From positions 1-38,340 of the forward strand of contig CAMDDU010000041.1 in NCBI GenBank assembly GCA_945892985.1: a stretch of 38,340 nucleotides of DNA, in the 5' to 3' direction. Position numbers and translations under genes: made by a program. Positions 24,185 to 32,200 of the stretch are shown here, piece by piece. The first letter of the stretch is position 1; each line of letters begins with the position of its first letter. The notes under the pieces are model-generated. The model was not told where the DNA came from and ran no database searches. It saw only the letters and a list, made by a program, of their open reading frames with translations. Origin of the DNA: CAITSH01 sp945892985 (GTDB taxonomy: Bacteria > Pseudomonadota > Gammaproteobacteria > Burkholderiales > SG8-39).

Positions 24185-25105
24185 ATGGCGGTAAAACACT
24201 ACCTGCAATTCAACGATTTCAACCTCGACGACTACGACCATGTTTTCGAGCGCACACGCTGGATCAAGGCGCGCTTCAAATCGTTCGAGAGATACTGGCC
24301 GCTCGCCGACCGCACGCTGGTGATGATTTTCGAGAAGGCTTCAACGCGCACGCGCCTTTCCTTCGAGGCCGGCATGCAGCAATTGGGCGGCTCGGCGATT
24401 TATCTCAACACACGCGACTCGCAACTTGGCCGCGGCGAACCGGTCGAGGACGCGGCGCAGGTGATCTCGCGCATGTCCGACCTGGTGATGATCCGCACCT
24501 TTGAGCAGGACATCATCGAGCGTTTCGCCAGCCATTCGCGCGTGCCGGTGATCAACGGCCTCACCAACGAATACCACCCGTGCCAGATCCTTGCCGACAT
24601 CTACACCTATATCGAACATCGCGGCTCCATCCGCGGCAAGACCGTGGCCTGGATCGGCGACTCGAACAACGTCTGCAACACCTGGCTGCAGGCGGCGGAG
24701 GTGTTCGGCTTCAACGTGCACGTCTCCACGCCCCCTGGCTACGAAGTTGAAGCGGAGCGTGCCAACCTCTACGGCAATGACCACTACGAGGAATTCGCCG
24801 ATCCCATGGAAGCGGCGAAGGGAGCCGATCTTGTCACCACCGATGTCTGGACCAGCATGGGCTTTGAGGCCGAGAACGAAGAGCGCAAGCGCGACTTCGA
24901 GGACTGGCAGGTCGACGCCGACATGATGAAGGCGGCAAAAGAAGACGCGCTGTTCATGCACTGCCTGCCCGCGCACCGCGGCGAGGAAGTCGCGGCCGAA
25001 GTCATTGACGGCCCGAACAGCGTGGTCTGGGAGGAGGCGGAAAACCGCCTGCATGCGCAAAAGGCGCTGATGGAATACCTGCTGCTGGGGCGGGTGAAGA
25101 CATAA
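24185..25105 (+). CDS. argF: Ornithine carbamoyltransferase
   Basis: ArgF makes citrulline from ornithine and carbamoyl phosphate. The 306-residue protein has the carbamoyl-phosphate site STRTR at 53-57, the NGLTNEYHPCQ(I)LAD block, and the ornithine-binding HCLPAHRG at 259-266. The N-terminus (MAVKHYLQFNDFNLDDYDHV) is of the betaproteobacterial type. It is followed by argG after a 195-nt gap occupied by a palindromic repeat. Confidence 0.97.
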   Translation: MAVKHYLQFNDFNLDDYDHVFERTRWIKARFKSFERYWPLADRTLVMIFEKASTRTRLSFEAGMQQLGGSAIYLNTRDSQLGRGEPVEDAAQVISRMSDLVMIRTFEQDIIERFASHSRVPVINGLTNEYHPCQILADIYTYIEHRGSIRGKTVAWIGDSNNVCNTWLQAAEVFGFNVHVSTPPGYEVEAERANLYGNDHYEEFADPMEAAKGADLVTTDVWTSMGFEAENEERKRDFEDWQVDADMMKAAKEDALFMHCLPAHRGEEVAAEVIDGPNSVVWEEAENRLHAQKALMEYLLLGRVKT

Positions 25106-25120
25106 CAATCGCTGCCAGCA

Positions 25121-25252
25121 GTCATTGCGAGGAGGCGAAGCCGATGCCCCGAAGCTAATCCCCGGAGGGGACGCGGCAATCGGCAATCGGCAATCTCTTG
25201 GCAATGCGACGATAGCCACAAGAACGATGAGATTGCCGCGCTCGCAATGACA
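25121..25252. repeat. Diverged CATTGCGAG palindromic element between argF and argG
   Basis: The outer arms GTCATTGCGAG and CTCGCAATGAC mark an element of about 130 bp. Inside are GAGGCGAAGC, a small GC hairpin (TCCCCGGAGGGGA) and three direct CGGCAAT units, then GAGATTGC. The ends and several inner blocks match the array at 29.3-30.2 kb. It fills most of the argF-argG gap. Confidence 0.75.
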
Positions 25253-25300
25253 TCAGTAAAATATTGACTTTTAAAACCGGCTCTAAATACAGGCTCGAAC

Positions 25301-26539
25301 ATGGCAAAGCAAAGCAAAAAAATCAGCAAGGTCGTACTCGCCTACTCGGGCGGCCTCGACACCTCGGTCATCCTCAAGTGGCTGCAGGACGTGTACCACT
25401 GCGAGGTGGTGACCTTCACCGCCGACATCGGCCAGGGCGAGGAAGTCGCGCCGGCGCGCGCCAAGGCCATCAAGATGGGCATCAAGAAAGAGAACATCTT
25501 CATCGAAGACCTGCGCGAAGAGTTCGTGCGCGATTTCGTCTTCCCGATGTTCCGCGCCAACACGCTGTATGAAGGCGAATACCTGCTCGGTACCTCGATC
25601 GCCCGCCCGCTCATCGCCAAGCGCATGGTCGAGATCGCCAAAAAAGTGAAGGCCGACGCGATCTCGCACGGCGCCACAGGCAAGGGCAACGACCAGGTGC
25701 GCTTTGAACTGGGGGCCTATGCGCTGATGCCCGGCGTCAAGGTCATCGCGCCGTGGCGCGAGTGGGACCTGCTGTCGCGCGACAAGCTGCTCGCCTACGC
25801 CGACCAGCACGGCATCCCGGTGGACTTCAAAAAAAGAAAAGGCGGCGGCGCGCCCTACTCCATGGACGCCAACCTGCTGCACATTTCCTACGAGGGCGGC
25901 ATCCTCGAGGATCCGAATTTCTCGCCGGAAGATTCGATGTGGCGGCTGACGGTGTCCCCGGAAAAAGCCCCGAACAAGCCCGAGGTCATCGAGCTTACCT
26001 ATGTGCGCGGTGACATCACCGCCATCAACGGCAAGAAGCTGTCGCCGGCTGCGGTGCTGACCGAACTCAACCGCCTGGGTGGCAAGCACGGCATCGGCCG
26101 CCTCGACCTGGTCGAGAACCGCTATGTCGGCATGAAGTCGCGCGGCTGCTACGAAACCCCCGGCGGCACCATCATGTGGAAAGGCCACCGCGCCATCGAG
26201 TCCATCACCATGGACCGCGAGGTGCTCGCGCTCAAGGACGACCTGATGCCGCGCTATGCGCGCCTGATCTACAACGGCTACTGGTTCAGCCCGGAGAGGA
26301 AGCTCCTGCAGGTGCTGATCGACGAGTCGCAAAAGCCGGTCAACGGCAAGGTGCGCCTAAAGCTCTACAAGGGCACGCTGATGGTGGTCGGCCGCGAATC
26401 GAAAAGCGATTCGCTGTTCGACATGAAAATCTCCACTTTCGACGATGACGGCGGCGCCTACAACCAGGCCGACGCCGACGGCTTTATCAAGCTCAATGCG
26501 CTGCGCATGCGCATCGCCGCCAAGGCCGGCAGGAAGTAG
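25301..26539 (+). CDS. argG: Argininosuccinate synthase
   Basis: ArgG condenses citrulline and aspartate with ATP. The 412-residue protein has the N-type ATP loop AYSGGLDTSV (14-23), ATGKGNDQVRFE, and the tetramer-region motif GRLDLVENRYVGMKSRG. A possible promoter (TTGACT at 25264, AT-rich -10 about 16-17 nt on) lies just after the repeat element, so argG may be expressed separately from argF. Confidence 0.97.
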   Translation: MAKQSKKISKVVLAYSGGLDTSVILKWLQDVYHCEVVTFTADIGQGEEVAPARAKAIKMGIKKENIFIEDLREEFVRDFVFPMFRANTLYEGEYLLGTSIARPLIAKRMVEIAKKVKADAISHGATGKGNDQVRFELGAYALMPGVKVIAPWREWDLLSRDKLLAYADQHGIPVDFKKRKGGGAPYSMDANLLHISYEGGILEDPNFSPEDSMWRLTVSPEKAPNKPEVIELTYVRGDITAINGKKLSPAAVLTELNRLGGKHGIGRLDLVENRYVGMKSRGCYETPGGTIMWKGHRAIESITMDREVLALKDDLMPRYARLIYNGYWFSPERKLLQVLIDESQKPVNGKVRLKLYKGTLMVVGRESKSDSLFDMKISTFDDDGGAYNQADADGFIKLNALRMRIAAKAGRK

Positions 26540-26684
26540 GAAAACCAGGCTGATGGCTGACAACACGCCCGCAGGGCTTGTTGCGGCAAAGGCTAACGTG
26601 AGTGAAGCGAACCTTAAGCGCGAAGCGCGGCCGGAGCCAAAAGCCGCTACCAGAGCGGGTTTCCAGCATATGGAGGCGAATGGT

Positions 26685-27356
26685 ATGGGACGAAAACTGC
26701 TGTTTTTTATTTTCGCCACGGCTCTGATTGGCACTGAGGCGGGCGCGCAAAGCCCGTCCGCTCCGTCCGATCAGCAACTGATCCAGGCTGCGGCGCGTGG
26801 CGACAACGCGCTGGTGCGTCGCCTCATCGCTGAAGGCGCAAGCGTCAAGGCGCGCGACAGCGGCCAGCGCACCGCCCTGCTCGCCGCCACCCAGGGCAAC
26901 CATGTCGAAGCGGCGCGCCTGCTCATCGCCGCCGGCGCCGACGTCAATGCCAAGGACGCCATCGAGGACAGCGCTTACCTGCTTGCCGGTGCCCGCGGTT
27001 ACCTCGAAATCCTGCGCCTGACCCTTGCCGCCGGCGCCGACCTGAAGAGCACCAACCGTTATGGCGGCACCGCGCTCACGCCGGCCTGCCATTACGGCCA
27101 CCTCGAAGCAGTGCGCGAACTGCTGAAAACCAAGATCGATGTCAACCAGGTCAACAAGCTTGGCTGGACCGGCCTGCTCGAGGCCGTCATCCTCGGTGAC
27201 GGCGGTCGCGCCCACACGGAGATCGTCAGGCTGCTGCTTGCACACGGCGCCAAACCGGACCTCGCCGACCGCGAAGGTGTCTCGCCGCTGGCCCATGCCG
27301 AACGCAAGGGCCAGCGCGAAATTGCGGCACTGCTGCGCAGCGCCGGCGCGCGCTGA
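26685..27356 (+). CDS. Exported ankyrin-repeat protein
   Basis: The 223-residue protein has a signal peptide (MGRKLLFFIFATALIGTEAGAQ) and then five to six ankyrin repeats, from QLIQAAARGDNALVRRLIAEGA to the C-terminus (for example GNHVEAARLLIAAGADVNAKD, HTEIVRLLLAHGAKPDLAD). It is probably periplasmic and acts by protein binding; the partner is unknown. I chose ATG 26685 because GGAGG lies 8 nt upstream and it exposes the signal peptide, although the frame is open back into argG. It ends 10 nt before the phosphoesterase gene. Confidence 0.85.
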   Translation: MGRKLLFFIFATALIGTEAGAQSPSAPSDQQLIQAAARGDNALVRRLIAEGASVKARDSGQRTALLAATQGNHVEAARLLIAAGADVNAKDAIEDSAYLLAGARGYLEILRLTLAAGADLKSTNRYGGTALTPACHYGHLEAVRELLKTKIDVNQVNKLGWTGLLEAVILGDGGRAHTEIVRLLLAHGAKPDLADREGVSPLAHAERKGQREIAALLRSAGAR

Positions 27357-27366
27357 CGACCGCCCC

Positions 27367-28101
27367 ATGCGCATCCGCGTCCTCTCCGACCTGGACCTCG
27401 AGAACCGGCCGTTCGCACCGCCGTCCGCGCCCGCCGATGTGGTGATCCTCGCCGGTGATATCGCCAACGGCTGCGCCGGCATTGCATGGGCGCGCCGGAC
27501 TTTCGACGTGCCGGTACTCTACGTGCCCGGCAACCATGAGTATTACGAGGGAGAGTTCGCCGCCGTCCAGGGCGCGCTGACAAACGCCGCAAGAGACGGC
27601 GGGGTCAGCCTGCTCGATTGCGGCGAGCGCATCATCGCCGGAACCCGCTTTCTCGGTTGCGCACTGTGGACCGACTTCTCCCTTGCATCGCCGCCGGAGC
27701 GCCCGCGCGTGATCGAGCAAAGCCGCAAGTTCAACCCCGACTACCGGCTCATTCGCATGGGCGAGCGCGCCTTTACGCCCGAGGACGGCATCGCACTGTG
27801 CGTCGAACACAAAGACTGGCTGGCGCGAAAGCTGGATGAAACCTTCGACGGTGACACCGTCGTCATCACCCATTTCGCGCCGCACGCGGGCTCCATCGCC
27901 CCGGCCTTCGCAGGCCACCCCGCCAACCCCGGCTTCATCGTGCCGATGGACGGCCTGATGGGCAAGGCAAAGCTGTGGCTGCACGGACATACGCATACGG
28001 CGTTTGATTACGGCGTGAACGGCACCCGCGTGGTGTGTAATCCGCGGGGGTATCCGGAGGAAACGACCGGGTTTGATCCGGTCAGGGTGATCAGTCTCTG
28101 A
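27367..28101 (+). CDS. Calcineurin-like metallophosphoesterase with altered motif I
   Basis: The 244-residue protein shows the metallophosphoesterase motifs in order: SDLDLE (normally SDLHLE), AGDIANG, GNHEYYE, ITHFAPH and GHTH. The usual motif I D-x-H is D8-x-D10 here, so one metal-binding histidine is replaced by aspartate. It probably hydrolyses a phosphoester, but the substrate is unknown. The 10-nt gap to the ankyrin gene suggests an operon. Confidence 0.88.
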   Translation: MRIRVLSDLDLENRPFAPPSAPADVVILAGDIANGCAGIAWARRTFDVPVLYVPGNHEYYEGEFAAVQGALTNAARDGGVSLLDCGERIIAGTRFLGCALWTDFSLASPPERPRVIEQSRKFNPDYRLIRMGERAFTPEDGIALCVEHKDWLARKLDETFDGDTVVITHFAPHAGSIAPAFAGHPANPGFIVPMDGLMGKAKLWLHGHTHTAFDYGVNGTRVVCNPRGYPEETTGFDPVRVISL

Positions 28102-28111
28102 TGGGGTGTAG

Positions 28112-28143
28112 GCTGGAAAGCCGCATCTGGCGCGGTTTTCCAG
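28112..28143 (+). repeat. REP-like palindrome, copy 2
   Basis: GCTGGAAA...TGGCGCGGTTTTCCAG matches copies 1, 3 and 4. It lies 11 nt after the phosphoesterase stop, in a 296-nt gene-free stretch (28102-28397) that also holds a long hairpin at 28226, a small TTCTCGCTTAAGCAAGAA palindrome at about 28308, and copy 3. Confidence 0.7.
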
Positions 28144-28225
28144 ACGGTGCCCATCGCGCTGACTTATATTCGAGACTGCGTGCTTCACCTCTATGCTCGC
28201 GTTGACTCTCGTCTTCGGTTGGGCG

Positions 28226-28252
28226 GTTTCGCCCCCTTGCGGGGGGCGAAAC
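28226..28252. other. Perfect 11-bp hairpin in the gene-free stretch
   Basis: GTTTCGCCCCC and GGGGGCGAAAC pair perfectly around a 5-nt loop (TTGCG). No T tract follows on either strand, so it is not a standard intrinsic terminator. It lies between the convergent metallophosphoesterase and deacetylase genes. Confidence 0.6.
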
Positions 28253-28360
28253 TATCCAACTCAAAATAAGTGAATACGCAAGCGCAACGAAGAACCAAGC
28301 CCTTGGATTCTCGCTTAAGCAAGAATGACGGCAAATATGTAAAGAGACGTAGATCGCTGT

Positions 28361-28395
28361 AAACCCGCGTCAGACGGGCGTTTCCAGTCGATCAC
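28361..28395 (-). repeat. REP-like palindrome, copy 3
   Basis: On the minus strand CGACTGGAAACGCCCG followed by TCTGACGCGGGTTT matches the family core; the outer right arm is degraded (TTTACAG instead of TTTCCAG). It abuts the end of the deacetylase gene. Confidence 0.6.
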
Positions 28396-28397
28396 TA

Positions 28398-29282
28398 TCA
28401 GCCGATCCCCTTCGCCGACACCTCCGCTATCGCCCCGGCCGTCGTCATCCACACCGCCTCACCCGCACTGGCGACATGCGCCAGCGCGCGCCGCAACTCG
28501 CGCAGGCGAAAGGGCTGGCCGGTGATGTAGGGGTGAAGCGCAATGCCCATGGCCAGCGGCTGGCCCTGCGACTGGGCGAGCATTTCATCAAACTGCGCGA
28601 TGATCATGTCGGCGAACTCCGGCGCAGAGGCGCGCCGGCCGATGATGCTGGAACTGTCATTGAGTTCCTGCGGGTAGGGCACGGCCAACAGCCGACCCGC
28701 GCGCGTCTGCAGCCAGATCGGCTGGTCATCCGCGCACCAGTCAAGCACATAGCCGTAACCGGCCTCTTGCAATAAGTCGGGTGTGCGCAGGCTTTCGGCT
28801 ATCCACGGTCCGAGCCAGCCCAGCGGACGCTTGCCCTCGTGTTCTGCGATGCGCTGCGTCACCGCCTCGATCAGCGCGCGCTCAGCCGCCTCGCCCAGCG
28901 TATCCTGGCGTTCAGAGTTGGTGCGGCCGTGACTGGCGACCTCGTCACCGCGGGCGCGAAATGCCGCCACCAGTTCCGGGCAGTGTTCGTAGATGGCGCT
29001 ATTGAGCAGCAAAGTCACCGGCAGCTTCAGCTCCTCGAACAAGGCGAGCAGGCGCCAGGCGCCGACACGGTTGCCATAATCACGCCAGGAATAATTAAGC
29101 ACGTCGGGTTCGGCGCCGCCTGGCACCAGCTCCTCGCGCAGGCCTTCGCCAAAGGCGTAGTGCTCAAGGTTGAGCGCGATGTAGACGGCGAGGCGTTTGC
29201 CGCCGGGCCAGCTGTAATCGGGCCGGCGGGTGATCGCCGAATAGGCGTAACGGCCGTGACCGGGGAGTATGGGGAGAGTCAT
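28398..29282 (-). CDS. PuuE-like polysaccharide-deacetylase-fold protein
   Basis: The 294-residue protein has the NodB-fold pattern of the PuuE/allantoinase-like branch: LAVYIALNLEHY at the motif 1 position (Asn-Glu instead of Asp-Asp), NYSWRDYGNRVGAWRLL, PVTLLLNSAIYEHCPEL, ASHGRTNSE (H118) and a late His in IALHPYITGQPF (H250). Members act on small amides such as allantoin as well as on sugars, so with the racemase and amidohydrolase nearby a C-N hydrolase role is plausible inference. ATG 29282 has no ribosome site. The frame runs in-phase upstream through the 24-bp repeats to 29414, so the repeats replace the normal leader region. Confidence 0.8.
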   Translation of the reverse strand: MTLPILPGHGRYAYSAITRRPDYSWPGGKRLAVYIALNLEHYAFGEGLREELVPGGAEPDVLNYSWRDYGNRVGAWRLLALFEELKLPVTLLLNSAIYEHCPELVAAFRARGDEVASHGRTNSERQDTLGEAAERALIEAVTQRIAEHEGKRPLGWLGPWIAESLRTPDLLQEAGYGYVLDWCADDQPIWLQTRAGRLLAVPYPQELNDSSSIIGRRASAPEFADMIIAQFDEMLAQSQGQPLAMGIALHPYITGQPFRLRELRRALAHVASAGEAVWMTTAGAIAEVSAKGIG

Positions 29283-29296
29283 TTCAAACGCGCCGT

Positions 29297-29392
29297 CATT
29301 GCGAGCGCAGCCCTTCCTGTCATTGCGAGCGCAGCCCTTCCTGTCATTGCGAGCGCAGCCCTTCCTGTCATTGCGAGCGCAGCCCTTCCTGT
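29297..29392. repeat. Four perfect 24-bp tandem repeats
   Basis: Four identical 24-bp units, each starting CATTGCGAGCGCAGCCCTTC, lie head to tail just upstream of the deacetylase start. Each unit is a truncated left end of the palindromic element that begins at 29393. Because 24 is a multiple of three they stay open in the deacetylase frame. Confidence 0.95.
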
Positions 29393-30210
29393 CATTGCGA
29401 GCGCAGCGAAGCAATCTCGTCGCAGGTGTGCAACGCCACGAGATTGCTTCGTCGCTGCGCTCCTCGCAATGACATCAATCAATAACATCAATCAATAACA
29501 TGACTACGTACATTCTCCGCTGCCATGGCCGATAAAACCAGGCTGATCACCGCAGCACAACGGCCAGACCTCGCGTCGCGCGCGCTACAATCGTGCCATT
29601 GCCGTCATTGCGAGCGCAGCGCTTCCTGTCATTGCGAGCGCAGCGAAGCAATCTCGTCGCAGGTGTGCAACGCCACGAGATTGCTTCGTCGCTGCGCTCC
29701 TCGCAATGACATCAATCAATAACATGACTGCATACATTCTCCGCTGCCATGGCCGATAAAACCAGGCTGATCACCGAAGCACAACGGCTAGACCTCGCGT
29801 CGCGCGCACTGCAATCGCGCCATTGCTGTCATTGTGAGCGCAGCGCTTCCTGTCATTGCGAGCGCAGCGAAGCAATCTCGTCGCACCGGCGCAGGAACTC
29901 GCAACGCCACGAGATTGTTTCGTCGCTACGCTCCTCGCAATGACATCAATCAATAACATGACTGCATACATTCTCCGCTGCCATGGCCGATAAATCCAGA
30001 CTGATCACCGCAGCACAACGGCCAGACCTCGCGTCGCACGCGCTGCAATCGTGCCATTGCTGTCATTGTGAGCGCAGCGCTTCCTGTCATTGCGAGCGCA
30101 GCGAAGCAATCTCGTCGCACCGGTGAAGGAACTCGCAACGCCACGAGATTGCTTCGTCGCTGCGCTCCTCGCAATGACAACTTTCGTAATGACAGCTTTC
30201 GCAATGACAG
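29393..30210. repeat. Tandem array of palindromic units (CATTGCGAG family)
   Basis: Four copies of an 80-91-bp imperfect palindrome begin at 29393, 29630, 29854 and 30088, each with arms CATTGCGAGCGCAGCGAAGC and GCTTCGTCGCTGCGCTCCTC, and each ending CTCGCAATGAC. Copies 2-4 are preceded by a shared spacer of about 120 bp containing CATGGCCGATAAA (29524, 29748, 29982) and by a truncated 24-bp left end, giving a period of 224-237 bp. Two loop versions exist: a short one (copies 1, 2) and one 10 bp longer (copies 3, 4). The tail 30179-30210 carries further half-ends. No credible gene lies in 29283-30215. Confidence 0.9.
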
Positions 30211-30215
30211 AACTA

Positions 30216-30953
30216 TCATGTGAATCGCTTCGCTACGGCCGCATCGACATTCACCAGCTCGCGTTTCCCCGGCGCGGCGTAACTGCCGCGCGTGGGCTTG
30301 GGCCAGTGCGCCCGCGCCAGCAATTCGGCCTGGGGCACGCCGGCGGCGATGCCGTCGAGCACCGGCACGCTCACGCGCGGCTGGATGCGCGCCGCAACGC
30401 CCGCCATCACCGCGCCGGCGAGGATCACCGTTTCGGCGAAATCGCGCTCGACAAGGTCATTAGCTTCCTTCACCAGCAGCGCCTCCAGTTCGTCATCGGA
30501 TCCCGGTCTGTAGGCGGCGACACTCTCCACCGTGCGCCAGCCGGCGATACGCGTAGACAGACCATAAGAGGCGACCAGTTCTTCGTAAAGCGGACGGACG
30601 CGTGCGCCAAAGGTCACCAGGCCGATTTTCCCGCCCAGCATGCAAGCCGTCAGCAGCGCCGCCTCGGTCATGCCCACCACCGGAATATCCAGCAGTTCGC
30701 GCGCACCGCGCAAGCCGGTGTCGTAGGAAACAGCGATGAGCGCGGCATCGCAGCCGGCGGCGTGCTTTGCCGCCAATGCAATGGTCGAATGGTGGCCTAT
30801 CGCCTCCTCGCTACGCGTGCCCATCACGCGCGCGCCGAAGTCGCCGCATACAGCCAGGATTACGGTGCCCGGTGAAGCCACCGCGCGCGCGCCGGCGGCG
30901 ACCTTGTCGGTGACCACCTGCGAAGTGTTGGAATTGATCAGCAGGATTTTCAT
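30216..30953 (-). CDS. Asp/Glu racemase-family protein, hydantoin-racemase-like, lacking both catalytic Cys
   Basis: The 245-residue protein has the family layout (MKILLINSNTS at the N-terminus; IPVVGMTEAAL; VPVLDGIAAGVPQAELLA at the end) and is closest in pattern to hydantoin/allantoin racemases. Those enzymes use two cysteines, near residues 76 and 181. Here the first position is S76 (ALIAVSYDTG) and the second region reads ILAGAVMAG with no Cys. Racemase activity by the usual two-base mechanism is therefore unlikely. ATG 30953 has GGAGG 7 nt upstream. The gene is divergent from dctP and the rest of the locus. Confidence 0.82.
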   Translation of the reverse strand: MKILLINSNTSQVVTDKVAAGARAVASPGTVILAVCGDFGARVMGTRSEEAIGHHSTIALAAKHAAGCDAALIAVSYDTGLRGARELLDIPVVGMTEAALLTACMLGGKIGLVTFGARVRPLYEELVASYGLSTRIAGWRTVESVAAYRPGSDDELEALLVKEANDLVERDFAETVILAGAVMAGVAARIQPRVSVPVLDGIAAGVPQAELLARAHWPKPTRGSYAAPGKRELVNVDAAVAKRFT

Positions 30954-31008
30954 GGCGGGGCCTCCGGTAGATGGCATTCAAGGGTTCGCCAGTTGCCAAT
31001 CGTGCACA

Positions 31009-31039
31009 TTGACACCCCGCCTGCAATTTACCGTATAGT
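31009..31039 (+). promoter_or_regulatory. Candidate promoter of the dctPQM operon
   Basis: TTGACA (31009-31014) and TATAGT (31034-31039) are separated by 19 nt, slightly long, in the divergent intergenic region about 100 nt before dctP. Confidence 0.5.
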
Positions 31040-31141
31040 TTGGCGTCAATACAAGCCGGCTTTACGCCGCTGGAACGAATCATGCTAGGCATAGACCACC
31101 GCCGCATCGCCGGACCGGATTAACGACCAGGAGGTTTTACC

Positions 31142-32146
31142 ATGAAACGTCTCACCCTTAGCCTGCTCGCAGCACTGTTCGCAGCGGGCCTCACCGCGCT
31201 AGCCACTCCCGCCGCGGCCCAGCAACGCCTGCGCATCGCCGGCAACTTCGCGCTGGACCATTCCTCCACGCTCGCCATCGAACAATTCAAGAAGGAAGTC
31301 GAAGCGAGCACCAAGGGTGCGCTGATCATAGAGACCTTCCCCAACATGCAATTGGGCGGCGCACAAGAGAACGTCAGCCAGACACGCGCCGGCACCATCG
31401 CCATGACCTGGGTCGGCATGGCCTTCCTGTCGCGCACCGTGCCCGAACTGGAGGCGCTCAGCCTGCCTTTCATGTTCCCCAACCGCGAAGTGGCCTACAA
31501 GGTCATGGACGGCCCCATGGGCGATGTCATCAACGGCAAACTCGCCGACAAGGGCTTTGTCGCACTCGGCTACATGGAACTGGGCCCACGCCAGGTCACC
31601 AACAACCAGCGCCCGATCAAGACCGTGGCCGACCTCAAGGGCCTGAAAATCCGCCTGCAGCCCAACGAGACCCACCTCGCCACCTTCAAGGCCCTGGGCG
31701 CCAACGCGCTGTCCATGGACATCAAGGAGGTCTACTCGGCGATGCAACAGAACGTCATCGACGGTCACGAAAATCCCTATAACCTGATTCTCGCCAGCCG
31801 CCTTTTCGAAGTGCAGAAATACCTCTCCAACACCGCGCACTTCTTCGACTTCATCGCCGTGCTGGGAAACAAAAAAGCCATCGACGGTCTCAAGCCGGAA
31901 TTCCAAACCGCGATCAAGACCGCGATGAAGAACGCCGTGACCGCACAACGCGCAGCCGCAGCCAAGAACGACGCCGATGCCCTGGCCGAGTTACAGAAAA
32001 AAGGCATGCAGTTTGACGTCATGCCGCCGGCCGAAATCGCCAAGATGCGCCAGATGACCTCCGGTGTCGTCGATGACGTGAAAAAGCGCATCGGCGCAGA
32101 CCTGGTTGACCGCGCCCTGGCCGAAGTCAAAAAAGCCGGCGGCTAA
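31142..32146 (+). CDS. dctP: TRAP transporter substrate-binding protein, DctP family
   Basis: The 334-residue protein has a signal peptide (LAALFAAGLTALATPAAA) and the DctP fold. It includes the ligand-binding Arg region LKIRLQPNETHLATFKALGA and the conserved IKEVYSAMQQNVIDGHENPY. DctP proteins bind carboxylates in the periplasm and hand them to the QM membrane subunits. ATG 31142 has AGGAGG 8 nt upstream. It is the first gene of the plus-strand set dctP-dctQ-dctM and the catabolic genes behind it. Confidence 0.93.
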   Translation: MKRLTLSLLAALFAAGLTALATPAAAQQRLRIAGNFALDHSSTLAIEQFKKEVEASTKGALIIETFPNMQLGGAQENVSQTRAGTIAMTWVGMAFLSRTVPELEALSLPFMFPNREVAYKVMDGPMGDVINGKLADKGFVALGYMELGPRQVTNNQRPIKTVADLKGLKIRLQPNETHLATFKALGANALSMDIKEVYSAMQQNVIDGHENPYNLILASRLFEVQKYLSNTAHFFDFIAVLGNKKAIDGLKPEFQTAIKTAMKNAVTAQRAAAAKNDADALAELQKKGMQFDVMPPAEIAKMRQMTSGVVDDVKKRIGADLVDRALAEVKKAGG

Positions 32147-32200
32147 CCCTAACTCTGACCCCAGACCCCAGACCCTAAGCGCTTCGCCAGCACCGACAAG

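Noticed and set aside
23956..24241. Minus-strand frames opposite the argF upstream region
   Set aside because: They overlap the argF start, have no ribosome site and show no recognisable motif.
29269..30070. Several 60-70-codon frames in the repeat array
   Set aside because: They consist of translated palindromic repeats (units such as CERSEAISS) and carry no domain.
29393..30178. CRISPR-like array
   Set aside because: Repeat units are about 80-90 bp palindromes with near-identical spacers of about 120 bp. CRISPR arrays have short repeats and unique spacers, and no cas genes are present.
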